DNA of 64,000 nucleotides, taken from the NCBI RefSeq assembly GCF_001625305.1, contig NW_017804009.1:1-64000 (forward strand), given 5' to 3'. The notes beneath the pieces are model-generated. The model was not told the origin of the DNA. It made no database searches and saw only the letters and a program-made list of their open reading frames with translations. Both the position numbers and the translations under genes were made by a program. This DNA is from Branchiostoma belcheri (Eukaryota; Chordata; Leptocardii; Amphioxiformes; Branchiostomatidae). This document shows, piece by piece, positions 52,701-61,380 of the stretch. Within the stretch, counting starts at the first letter, position 1. Each line of letters begins with the position of its first letter.

Positions 52701-55546
52701 TCTTTGTTTGTTGCTATGACTGTTCCAATGTCTACTACGTTTGCCTTCTACAGCACATGCATTGAGTTTTCAACCCCGAGTCTTTTGGTTTTGGTTTGGT
52801 TTTCTTTTAAATGCCCACGATCATGATAATGATCATTCTGGCATGCTCATTTGTACTTGAGTGAAGTGAGGAAAGTCGTGTAAAGTGTCTTTCCTAAGGG
52901 TACAAGATCGGTGACAAGGTGGGGTTCGAACCCGGAACCTCTTCGTTCCGGGCCGAGGACGCTACCGCTACGCCACACGACCCCACTTTTTAACAGTAAC
53001 AAGGGAAATCGTAGATTTCAAACCTCCGGGTTTTTTTGTGTTCTATTGGTTTAGGTTATTTGTTTGTGTGTAGTATGAAAGTTATGTGCGTAATATGTTT
53101 GTATGTGTTTGATGGCTACTGACGGTGGGTTCGGTATGGACTGTTGATTAACGTGTCTCACAGTCTGACAGCCTGCACCGTCACCCGCGCCATTACCCCC
53201 GCCGTCATCCCGCGCCGTCATTGCTGCGCCGTCACCCAAAATTTTTATCGGAACCAGACACCCCTCTGTTTGTACCCCTTTTCGTAATGCTAAGACCCAA
53301 AACCTAGCAACCGCCCCACTTCCTTAACAACATGGTAATTACCATTTTCAGCATGGCGGGGGTGTCCGGAGCACTTAAAAACCTTTTATTTCGTACGCCC
53401 ATAAACACATATGCAATTAAACAAAAACGTTCTGCATCATCTGCAGCCCAATAGCAATACGTATACCGAACCACAGACAAATCCGTCCAGCCGATCGCGA
53501 GAAACAGCTGCTGACAGAAATGTTTCGAACCATAGTAAAACCTCCTCGCGGAAGGATATCTCCTTCCCCGGAGGTAATAAGTTGTTTTTTTTTACATTTT
53601 TGCCCGCCCAGGTGAAGGATGTGGTACGTATGGTGAAGAACTGGCGTAACTGTGTGGACTGGGGGGAGAAGAAGAAGCGCCCCAACTCCTACCTGCTCAC
53701 GCTCATGGTCCACAAGGCCTACGAGGAAGCTTGCAGATTGTAAGTGTACTCCTCTCACAAACACCCAGCTATATTTTATTCGTGTACCTGCATTAGACGG
53801 TTTAACATAGCTCTCACTAGGCTAGGTCGAAATCACAGTGTAGGGAGCCTCTACTCTGAGATTAGAACCCCATATGCTGTGATTTAGCCCCCTACACAAC
53901 CAGCGTAGGGGTGTTTTTTTTGGGGAGAACCTTGTGATGAAAATGTGACTTAAGAGTGAAGCTGTAACAGAGGGAAAACATAACTTAACAAAATGTGTTC
54001 CTCAATAAGCAGGAAATAGTGTCTCAGGGGGTAATGAGTTAAAAAGTTGTTAAATTGTCTTGTGTGTGGGCCACAACACCAGCCTCCGCTGCCTGTAGCC
54101 CACGAGTATTGTATTATTTGCAATTCCAATAAATCAAATCAAATCAAAGGTTTTTTTGAAGAATACCAGGATCCCTACTGTGTTCATGTCTTTGGCATTC
54201 GATTTACGACTGCTTTTAAAAATGTAACTTTATAATAAATGCGGCTTAATCACATTCAGATATCTAAGTCCCGTTTATGAATACCATAAGCATGTTGTGT
54301 GTGTATTTTGACCAAGTTCGTGCTTTTCCCTAAAAATACCTCCCTGCTTTCCTCCCTTAGCACTGAGGATGTTAACGAAGCCCCGATGGAAGAGGACATC
54401 CTGAAAGAGTTCATCAACCTGTCGCAGAAACTGGACAGAGCCATCGGCAGGTAAGTCACGCGGTCCGTCCTTGGTGCTGAAATGTTGATGACCGCTGTTC
54501 TTAGAAACAACTAGAGGCGAGGAGCTAGAAACACAAAGTCTACTGGTCCCTTGTTGTTTCAGCGGTACAAGTTAGACCATGTACGTCACATGGTCCGTCC
54601 TTGGTGCTGAAATGGTGATGACCACTGTTCCTGAAGCAACTAGGAGCGAGGAGAAAGACGAACTCTCCTGGTCCCTTGTTGCTTCAGCGGTACAAGTTAG
54701 ACCATGTAGGTCACATGGACCCATGGTCTGTCCTTGGTGCAGAAATGGTGATGACCGCAGCTCCAATAAACTTAGGCCACGGCAAGTAAATTCTATGGAT
54801 GACATCCTCCGTAGACTCTAAATCTAATGCTATAGGGTGAAAAAACAAACAAGGCGGGCAAAAAACAAGATTCCAAAATTTTAAGGTCGTAAACATTGTT
54901 AAACAAGAATTGAGGCGACAAAACATGATACTCGTATCACAAGCACCAGGTCTTTTATACCTGTATTCAACAGTATTATCTGGCCTTGTAGATGTGTATA
55001 CATCCTAATTAAGTAGAACAATTGTAGAAAAGAGCTACACTACAATGGGTATTTATGTGCGATAGAACACCTTAGACTGTCAACAATTGCCACGTGAGCA
55101 AATATGCCTCAAGTTTGCTGGATCCCTGAACTCTGATCTCTTAACCGATGGGCATTTAGGAGTATTTCCCATACATGTTTTTGCACGTAACTGTGAAACA
55201 GAAATATTTGAAAGCTCCAGAATGACTTATTGAATAAAATGACCACCAGAACCGGTACCGTTCTTCGTAGATCGATAATTATATTGGTTACCTCCTATGC
55301 ATGTTGCAGTCAATTCTAGGTATTGCAAGTAGTAACCGCCATCGTGTTCTTTGTGTGGTTTTCAGAGTGACTTGGAATGACTACTACGACCCCGAGTTGT
55401 ACCGTGTGGAGCACATCAGCCGGCTGCCGGTGGTACAGGACCCCGCCATGCCCGCCTTCAACGTCGGCGAGACCATGGAGTCCTGGAACATGATGCGTCA
55501 CGAGGCGTGGATATGGGGACAGAGTCTCGGCATCCTCAAGCTGTAA
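40741..55546 (+). CDS. Coiled-coil protein with a C-terminal OAS-type nucleotidyltransferase fold, probably inactive
   Basis: Secure exons: 48073-49257, 49625-49730, 50547-50633, 51608-51779, 52286-52343, 53612-53739, 54361-54450 and 55366-55546 (stop), all GT-AG and in phase (668 aa). Likely upstream exons, also phase 0: 43611-43925, 42217-42396 and 41097-41156; tentative 40741-40824. The first exon and start codon were not found. Order: acidic N-terminus (EEEEEGVSE, IPEGLLEMVPEGML), Lys/Glu/Pro-rich stretch (KKEPEKKE), a long ER/K single helix or coiled coil (RKREEEERKRREEE), then an oligoadenylate-synthetase-like domain: GGSIGQGT, VVRMVKNW, RPNSYLLTL, WNDYYD, LPVVQDPAMPAFNVG. The Asp-x-Asp expected after GGS is A-V-Q; a VDVDM acidic patch remains at the third site. 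2'-5'A synthesis is therefore unlikely; an RNA-binding or scaffold role is inference. Introns are packed with MITEs. Confidence 0.82.
41205..41442. mobile_element. Hairpin MITE in an intron of the OAS-like gene
   Basis: AGCCAGACTAGTATCGGGCC at the left and GGCCCGATACTAGTGTGGCT at the right; arms of about 95 bp including CTCGGGCTCAACTCCCCC / GGGGGAGTTGAG. No clear target duplication and no ORF. Confidence 0.85.
41594..42082. mobile_element. Large palindrome, arms about 225 bp
   Basis: The left arm starts CACCAGTTTCCCATCCCCAG and the right arm ends CTGGGGATGGGAAACTGGTG. The arms match at about 95 percent through CATGTGGTTTGTAACGTTA at the centre; the loop is only about 25 bp. Non-coding foldback element between two probable exons (41156 and 42217). 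Confidence 0.9.
44006..44260. mobile_element. TAGCCTGG-type MITE with 9-bp duplication
   Basis: Ends TAGCCTGGTATCCAGTCTAT and GATAGACTGGACACCAGGCTA. Flanks GCCAATCCT and GCCTATCCT are a 9-bp duplication with one mismatch. Interior has inverted GGGGCTC/GAGCCCC words. Same family as 55640-55826. Confidence 0.85.
45650..45775 (-). mobile_element. tRNA-derived SINE fragment
   Basis: Minus strand: ATGGTCAGAGCGTTCGACTC (box A) and GGTCCCGGGTTCTATCCCC (box B), followed by GGCACTTTGCACGACTTTCC, a tail shared with the copy at 52860. Confidence 0.75.
45859..46229. mobile_element. TIR element with an internal tRNA-like sequence
   Basis: Ends TTCCGTCTTGTAAACGGCCG / TTACCATTTGAAACGG and, inverted, CCGTTTCAAATGGCAACG / CGTTTGCGAGACGGAAA. 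Inside, on the minus strand, 46145-46070 reads like a degenerate tRNA: GTGGTGTAGACGATTAGGG (box A) and CCGGTTCGAATCCGAGC (box B). A related copy without a good left end lies at 51320-51575. Confidence 0.75.
46554..46971. mobile_element. Harbinger-like MITE containing an assembly gap
   Basis: Starts GGCCATGTTGATTTGATTAT and ends with its complement; TTA flanks both sides (46551-46553, 46972-46974). The interior is the reverse orientation of the 39641 copy. Twenty N interrupt it at 46882-46901, after a poly-T run. Confidence 0.9.
46882..46901. other. Assembly gap (20 N)
   Basis: Twenty N within a repeated element next to a poly-T tract; probably an unresolved repeat. Confidence 0.99.
47038..47425. 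mobile_element. Harbinger-like MITE, older copy
   Basis: GGCCATATTGATTTGATTAT at the left, AATCAAATCAACATGTGGCC at the right, TAA duplicated on both sides (47035-47037, 47426-47428). The subterminal ATGGATGACATCC is lost, so it is more diverged than its neighbour 66 bp away. Confidence 0.88.
49284..49572. repeat. Dispersed repeat, second copy of 14027-14310
   Basis: Shares TTTACCTTCGCAGAAGGAAA, GTTGGGTTACATTATG and GAAGGTGAACATTAT with the copy in the HSD gene. It starts 26 bp after the donor at 49258. Confidence 0.65.
49775..50480. mobile_element. Two truncated Harbinger-like left ends
   Basis: GGCCATGTTGATTTCATTAT at 49775 and GGCCGCGTTGATTTGAATAA at 50326, each preceded by TAA. Both are in the same orientation and neither has a right end. 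The second continues with GAGCAAATATGTGCCG-type interior up to about 50 bp before the exon at 50547. AT-rich DNA between them contains no exon. Confidence 0.7.
51320..51575. mobile_element. Second, decayed copy of the 45859 element
   Basis: Shares GTCGATGCCATATCC, a tRNA-like TCATATTCGAACTCGGGTC stretch and a right end GATATGGCATCGACCGTTCT...GATGGAAAC with 45859-46229. The right end lies 33 bp before the exon at 51608. Confidence 0.65.
51981..52108. mobile_element. TAGCC-type hairpin MITE
   Basis: TAGCCCTAGTAAGCTTTGGG and CCCGAAGCCTGGTAGAGGCTA are inverted ends, with GGAAGCGGCTGGAAAGAG inside as in the 63071 copy. No duplication found. Confidence 0.7.
52372..52659. mobile_element. Harbinger-like MITE (GGCCACAG family)
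   Basis: GGCCACAGCGAGTACATTTC at the left after TTA; AAATCAAGTCAGTGTGGCC at the right. Lies 28 bp after the donor at 52344. Confidence 0.75.
52860..52985 (-). mobile_element. tRNA-derived SINE fragment
   Basis: Minus strand: GTGTGGCGTAGCGGTAGCGT (box A) and TTCCGGGTTCGAACCCCACC (box B), then CACTTTACACGACTTTCCTC. Related tail to 45650-45775. The acceptor stem does not pair, so it is not called a functional tRNA. Confidence 0.75.
54451..54765. repeat. Intronic tandem repeat that includes the splice donor
   Basis: Unit of about 125-130 bp starting GTAAGTCACGCGGTCCGTCC at the real donor (54451), repeated from GTACGTCACATGGTCCGTCC (54581) and from GTAGGTCACATGG (54706, partial). Each unit also contains CCTTGTTG(T/C)TTCAG, an acceptor-like sequence. 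Confidence 0.9.
54775..55200. mobile_element. Partial long Harbinger-like element
   Basis: TTA then GGCCACGGCAAGTAAATTCT and ATGGATGACATCCTCCG; the interior parallels 11358-12112 (GCCTCAA.GTTTGCTGGAT, then GGGCATTT/AGGCATTT). The right terminus is not recognisable. Confidence 0.68.
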
Positions 55547-55639
55547 AGTCTCGAAACGGTGCTTCACAACACACCCGGACACCTTCCAGTGCCTGTAGCT
55601 GTTTAAGACTTTAAAAAAAATAGAGACTGCCTCCTGGGC

Positions 55640-55826
55640 TGGCCTGGTGGCCAGTCTATCGCGGTTGGAGCGGGTTCTCTTCGGGGCTGCAGAAGCTCTC
55701 CCCCGCCCGACTCAGCTAGGTTCCCCGGTAAGAACACTCCTACCGGGCGGCCTGTTGAGCTGGACGGGGAAAGACTATCAGATCCCCGAAGACAGCCTGC
55801 CCCGCAATAGACTGGATACCAGGCTA
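55640..55826. mobile_element. TAGCCTGG-type MITE in the 3' UTR of the OAS-like gene
   Basis: CTCCTGGGC is duplicated exactly on both sides (55631-55639, 55827-55835). Ends TGGCCTGGTGGCCAGTCTAT and ATAGACTGGATACCAGGCTA. It begins 94 bp after the stop codon. Confidence 0.9.
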
Positions 55827-55835
55827 CTCCTGGGC

Positions 55836-57646
55836 TGGACATTTAACGAAAAGCTACAGAGAGTGCATGAAAAAAAATGCTGAGTTTCTGTAGCTTTACT
55901 AAGTAGGATGTGTGCATAATTAGGCGTCTTAACTAGCTATTTTGACACACAGACTCCTACGCTTAAAGCCTTTATTGTTTTTTGATAGGATAGGTCATTC
56001 TTCATAGCACCACAAGGATGGTATATAACAGACGTGTTTCTAACCCATTTGAAGTGGGATCAACAGTTTAAAGTGTTTTGACAGGCAGCCATTGTTCGTT
56101 GTGACATTTTGGTGCTTGTGTGTTCACCGTTTGATCAGTGACTGGCTATTACAGCATTTCTAGCACGGCACGAAAACTGGTATTTAAGCACTTCTAAACT
56201 TAGCGGAAAGGGGACGTTGTTTCTTTCTCCTTTACGTCACCTGTACGTGCACGTAAAGATTGCCTTTACGTCACCTTTCCGTGAGTGCGAAAAGGCCACT
56301 TTCCGGTGCCTTTCCGTGACTTTTAGGTGTTTAAAGGCGTCGTGCGCGTTAAGAAAGATCTTTCCATATCCTTTAAAGAGAATCCCTTGGAAAGCATTCG
56401 TTTTCATTTAAGTTCTTCTAAAATTCACGGAAAGAAACACGTTATATTTATGTGACATTTACAAGTTCTCTTTGTGTAAAGTTGGCGTAAATATCTGTTT
56501 TCGTGCTGTGTGGATATATCCATTGTGTCTACAATCGTTGGTGCTATAGTTAACATACAGTTCTCAAGAACGAAAAGACTGGTAGAGGTATATTTATAGG
56601 CATCTCTGATAAGTTACATTAATATGGCTGCATGGCTAAAGAATACGGACAGATTTGATTTGATTTTGTTTTCTAGAACATGAAACTGTCAGTACATTGT
56701 AAAGCTTAAGTGTTTAGTGTTTCTCCTACATATAGATATATTTTGTGTCACTACATGTTTGGGAAAGCCAGAAAGAAACGGAGGGAAAGTAAAAAATTCT
56801 ATGCTGTGGATTGCTTTACACAGGGTCCAATGTGTGACAACGTGTTTGAATCTGACTGGATGTCATTGTAATGTGCAACGCATTTGTCATCTACATTTAC
56901 ATACCTTTGGATAGTTTGCACAAAGTAGAAAGGAGGCCATATATATCAGGGCACTCCAGCCATCACTAAGCAGAGACGGTGGACGATATAAACTTCGCGG
57001 CGCGTTTGATCAATTGCTGACGTCAAAGATCCATAAAGTCTCACGTGACTAAGGTCACGTGTGTGTAACCGTAACTCTCGCGAGATTACGTTTTGAAGTG
57101 ATGGGTCATTACTAACCTGATGAAGGCAACAGTGGTGGTTGAAAATTTAAACCCTGCGTACTCTTTGTGTTGGAATAAAGTTTAAGATTGTACTAAAATG
57201 AAGTACTGGTACTGTGTGCACAGGCAGTCGCTTATTGGTGAAAAAGCACCAATGAAAAGAATGCTTTCTTTACATTGTGAACTATACCTTTACTACATGA
57301 ACTGGCAAAAGTCACCAGCAAACCAGTTGGATCGAACACTGTGCAAAGCAATCTCAGTTTCTTACCTCGGAGAGTTTTATGAAAAAAAATATTTATGAAA
57401 AAAGCGATATTTACGGCAGCTTATATAGCACACTTTAGTCGTAGTAATGTAACTGTAACCGTCTATCACAATCCGTGTCAATATTGTATGTCAACCATTT
57501 GTGTAAGAAAGTGCTCCTGTACAAAGTACTGAATAAAGTTAATATAAAATCATAAATTGTAGTGATTTCAATATTGCTCCCTTTAGATAGGATAAAAAGT
57601 TAGTATTTGATCATATAATACATGTCATGCTTCCATTAGCCCTTTA
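55836..57646. other. 3' flank of the OAS-like gene
   Basis: Probably 3' UTR and downstream DNA. AATAAA hexamers occur at 57174-57179 and 57532-57537; the second is followed by an AT-rich, T-containing stretch and is the better candidate for a transcript end. CTTTACGTCACCT-like words recur at 56235-56310. No other gene seen. Confidence 0.4.
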
Positions 57647-57829
57647 GACCACAGCAATTTGATTTGTTGGCTCGTATTTTTTTTCAGAAAAAAATGAAGT
57701 GACAGGGCAAAAGAAAACAGACCTACATGTAGGCATCCTATGTTAGCCACAAGTGATATCATGATAGGATCCATTAAGTCAACATACATATACCTGGCTT
57801 AGACTAGGCTGGTTTATAATTCAATATAA

Positions 57830-58193
57830 GGCCACACCAATTTAATTTCTTGGTTAACGGATTTTTCTAGAAAAATAATGGAGCGGGCGGGCGAAAATAA
57901 AAAATAAAAACAGGCCTAGGCATCGTATTATGGCACAAAATGGTACGATAGGAGCCATGAAGTCAACACACCAGGCTGGTTCAAAATTTAAACAATGAAT
58001 TTTGAACTTTTAATGATATCATTGCATTGAAAGATGGAATAACTGTAAGAACTAGTAAGAAAAGGATTGTTTTCAACTGTTCATGGAAAAATATGGCCAT
58101 TTTGCAGTTGATTCTGAATTTTTATTTTTATTTGCAAATCAGAAAAAAATGAAGCGGCGAATCCGTTAACCAAGAAATTAAATTGGTGTGGCC
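57830..58193. mobile_element. Harbinger-like MITE (GGCCACACCAATTTAATTT family)
   Basis: Same ends as 21553-21897, with TAA duplicated on both sides (57827-57829, 58194-58196). A degenerate relative without a right end starts near 57648. Confidence 0.92.
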
Positions 58194-58382
58194 TAATGCC
58201 ATTTATCAAATAATAGTTCAAATATTTAGTATGGCCTCAAAATGCTAACTACATATTAAAGGGTTATAATTTTATTACATCAAAGTCTATAAACTGTTCA
58301 GGAGATAATGAACAAAAATCAATGCATTATATTTGACTGACTGGAATAGTCCTGATTTAATTACAAATTAATAAAGGGTTAA

Positions 58383-58545
58383 TGCACTGCCCCGAGTTGT
58401 ATATGGTGTCATAACTGTATGAGCAGCTGCCATAACCACCGAATAAACCACCGTGTGAGCGAAGCGAACGAGGTGGTTTATGAGGTGGTTATGGCAGCTG
58501 CCCATGCAGTTATGACACCATATACAACGAGGAAAAGGCAGTGCA
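58383..58545. mobile_element. Palindromic element flanked by TTAA
   Basis: TGCACTGCC...GAGTTGTATATGGTGTCATA at the left and TATGACACCATATACAACGA...GGCAGTGCA at the right, with further inverted sequence (GGCAGCTGCC/CATAACCACC) to the centre. TTAA flanks both ends (58379-58382, 58546-58549), the piggyBac-type target. No coding sequence. Confidence 0.82.
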
Positions 58546-59648
58546 TTAAAATTATTATCATATAGCCTATCCAAACTGTCAATCAACACAATTCCTGTTT
58601 GAAATACAACAGCTTTAATATATATACATACATAAAAATACATTCGAATATATTATACGCTTTAAAACAAATATGGATAATTTCATTTAATGCAAATTGT
58701 AGTTTAAATGAAGCTAAAGAAAAAAGTTTATTGGACAGAAAAATGCTACAAAGGTTTACAGAAAGAGTCGCATGCCCCTATACCCTATAACATAATGGTA
58801 TCAGCCATAACACGACATGTGCTGTTATTCCGCCATAACACCACATGTGCTGTTATCGGGAAATAACAGCACGGGTATCCGGGCCTCTGATTGGTCCACG
58901 CCGTCCGGCTATATGATAATATAATATATAATATCACAAGTTAATATACTCTCTCCTAACAGTTTAGATCTAGAGAAGAAATTCGAGCTTACAGTAACTG
59001 TTAATACACAGATGTTAGGAAGGAGTCCTATACTGGTATGTCCTGTGGGTCTGGCTTAACTACATGTACTAGTAATGTACACATTAAAACTGCACAGAAA
59101 GAAATGTACATACCACCACACATCTGTTTCCCTGTCACTCCTTGAAACAGCACCAAATCACACATACACACGTCATATATATATATATATATATATATAG
59201 TCAATGCATTTCTAAAAGTAAATGCTAAGATATACAATCATGTTTTAAACTGCTACGGTTTACTTGAAATCTAAAGTTTGTAGCAGTGTTGCACTGTCGT
59301 AAAATCCTCTAACTTGTACTATAAACAGCAATAGCTACTGTTACACATACCCCAGTATACAATTATTCCGGTGAGTTATAATTTCATGAACAGTGGTGAT
59401 TGCACTGTAACAGTGAGGTTTCGACCGACTCGGTGCAGGTTTGATTCCCAGGAGTCATCAGTGGTTTTCCTGTTTCTACTCGCTCCTAATGTTTCAGTAC
59501 CTTTAAATTCCGAGGTCTATTCCTGTCCACTGCAAGCAGTTTACATCTGGGCTAAGCTATGTTATCTAGTTAGCAACAATTGTGCGTCCTGAATGTCATT
59601 TCTTAAGTACTACCATTGGTTTAGTCTTAATATCTGCACCAAACACAT
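58546..59648. other. Intergenic, no gene seen
   Basis: Contains ATAACACCACATGTGCTGTT-type inverted words at 58800-58875, an (AT)n run at about 59176-59200 and a tRNA-box-B-like GCAGGTTTGATTCCCAGG at 59435. No gene. Confidence 0.4.
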
Positions 59649-60098
59649 GAATAAAGAGACTCTTTTTACACAACCAAGGGGTATATTCAGCCGAAGTTTA
59701 GAGGACCGTCTGTCACCTTCCTCAGGGCAAATTTAGAGCAGCGACACCTGTGCTGTACAATGTAAAGTAAAACCAGTCAGATTTGTCCTATAAGGGGCCT
59801 GCAAGCCCTTTTCCGTAGAGCGTAATCGGCCGTTTTAATTCTACGTAGAGTGTAGACAGGCCGCTCTAATTCAACATAGAGCGTAATTGGCGCAATTTGC
59901 GTAGAGCATATTTTCGCTGTATTAATTCTATGTAATATGTTGTAGCCACTTGGAATTTATCGTGAAGCATAATCAAGAGGTTTCCAAATTAGAGGGTTGT
60001 CGGGACCCCCCCCCTTGCAGGCCCCCCTATAAAAGGAAGGTGAACGTCGGCTGAATAAAAAGCCGACTCTTGGTTGTGTAAAAAGAGTCTCTTTATTC
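59649..60098. mobile_element. TIR element with 30-bp exact ends carrying AATAAA
   Basis: The left end GAATAAAGAGACTC...ACACAACCAAG (59649-59678) is repeated exactly inverted at 60069-60098. A second inverted pair lies just inside (TTCAGCCGAAGT / CGTCGGCTGAA). The middle has AGAGCGTAAT repeats; no ORF and no clear duplication. The right end lies 58 bp after the stop of the 60156 gene. Confidence 0.85.
60092..60097 (-). promoter_or_regulatory. Poly(A) signal of the 60156 gene, inside a transposon end
   Basis: AATAAA on the minus strand 59 bases after the stop codon. It is part of the terminal inverted repeat of the 59649 element. Confidence 0.55.
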
Positions 60099-60155
60099 CG
60101 AGACTTATATATCAACCTGATGAAACTGTATATTCACGGAGGAACCAAGTACAGT

Positions 60156-60917
60156 TTATATGGTTACACTCTTCAAAAGCGCAGTGTTTTCTTCATCCTG
60201 GCTGCTGCTCTCAAGGGGAATCTTCTTAAACGAGGCGTCCACTTCCACAGGTCCTGTGATGGGGGCCTTGCCACGCTGCCGTGCCTCCTTGACCGCTGAT
60301 GCGGCCATGCTGACCGGCAGGACCGTGAAGGTAATGGCAGTAGTGGACACCACCATGCAGAATAAGATCTGGGGAGGAAAGGATATGTGGAACTGAGATG
60401 TGTCTTGGGTTGGCAGAAAACAACATCCGGTCTGATCAGCGGAAAACTGATTTAGGAGGGAAAATCCAACTGGACATTGTTTTCCATCAACTAGATGTTC
60501 TTCTAAGAACTATCAATGATAATGCAACTTCGCAAACCTAGAGGGTCCAATTTGCCCGCACAGATTCTTTTTTTTTTTACCCTCTATGACTGGCTAACTC
60601 CCCTTGGCAAGCTACAATCTTTTTTAGGCCGATTTCTAGTATTTATTGAGCCTACAAAGGAGTCTGGTGGGGATCTGTTACATTGTACCTACCACTGCGT
60701 TAGCCAGGTCGGGTGACTTGAGAGGTTCCAGCGAGCAGCCCACCGCCATGGCAACGAACGCCAGCATCAGGAACATGCTGCCGTGCAGGACCTGTCCGAA
60801 ACACAGAAAGCTGCGGGCGCGCTGGGCCAGCAGTTTGGCCAGGGGCGTGGTGAAGGCGATGGGGCCGTGGTGCGGGGACGACGTGTGGTAAATGATGGGT
60901 GGTGACTTCACTGCCAT
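60156..60917 (-). CDS. Small two-pass membrane protein, family not recognised
   Basis: Two coding exons, 60917-60693 and 60368-60156, join in phase 0 at GCAGTG|GTAGGT and CCCCAG|ATC to give 145 aa. Residues 1-38 are polar (MAVKSPPIIYHTSSPHHGPI). Helix 1 is about 39-62 (FGQVLHGSMFLMLAFVAMA) and helix 2 about 73-101 (NAVILFCMVVSTTAITFTVL, spanning the splice). A charged tail ends in DEENTALLKSVTI, which contains an acidic dileucine-like ENTALL sorting motif. The ATG at 60917 has context AACCATGG. A non-coding first exon probably lies at about 62056-62130 (TTCAG|GTAAAC donor). The start region is the last of four tandem copies. No homologue comes to mind. Confidence 0.7.
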
Positions 60918-61380
60918 GGTTCACTTTCAACACTGAAACAACAAAATACAACAGTGAATAGTTTCATCAGGTTGGTAAGTTTGGCCAGGGGTGTGGTGAA
61001 GGCAATGGGACCGTGGTGCGGGGAGGTGTGGTATATGATGGGTGGTGACTTCACTGCCATGGTTCACTTTCAACACTGAAACAACAAAATACAACTGTAA
61101 ATATATTTTCATCAGGTTAGTTTGGCGAGCGGCGTGGTGAAGGCGATGGGACCATGATGCGGGGAGGACGTGTGGTAAATGATGGGCGGTGATTTCACTG
61201 CCATGGTTCACTTTCAACACTGAAACAACAAAATGCAACCGTGAATAGTTTCATCAGGTTGGTAAGTTTGGCCAGGGGTGTGGTGAAGGCGATAGGACTG
61301 TGGTGTGGGGAGGACGTGTGGTATATGATGGGTGGTGACTTCACTGCCATGGCTGGGACTGTGGGAGGTAACTTCAAATT
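60880..61380. repeat. Four tandem copies of an acceptor-plus-start-codon unit, about 144 bp
   Basis: Minus-strand ATG GCA GTG AAG TCA CCA CCC occurs at 60917, 61060, 61204 and 61350. The first three are preceded by TTTTGTTGTTTCAG and TGTTGAAAGTGAACC; the fourth has a diverged leader. Each codes for the same first 28 residues (SPPIIYHTS.PHH.PIAFT), but only the first copy continues into the membrane-helix exon. Confidence 0.92.
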
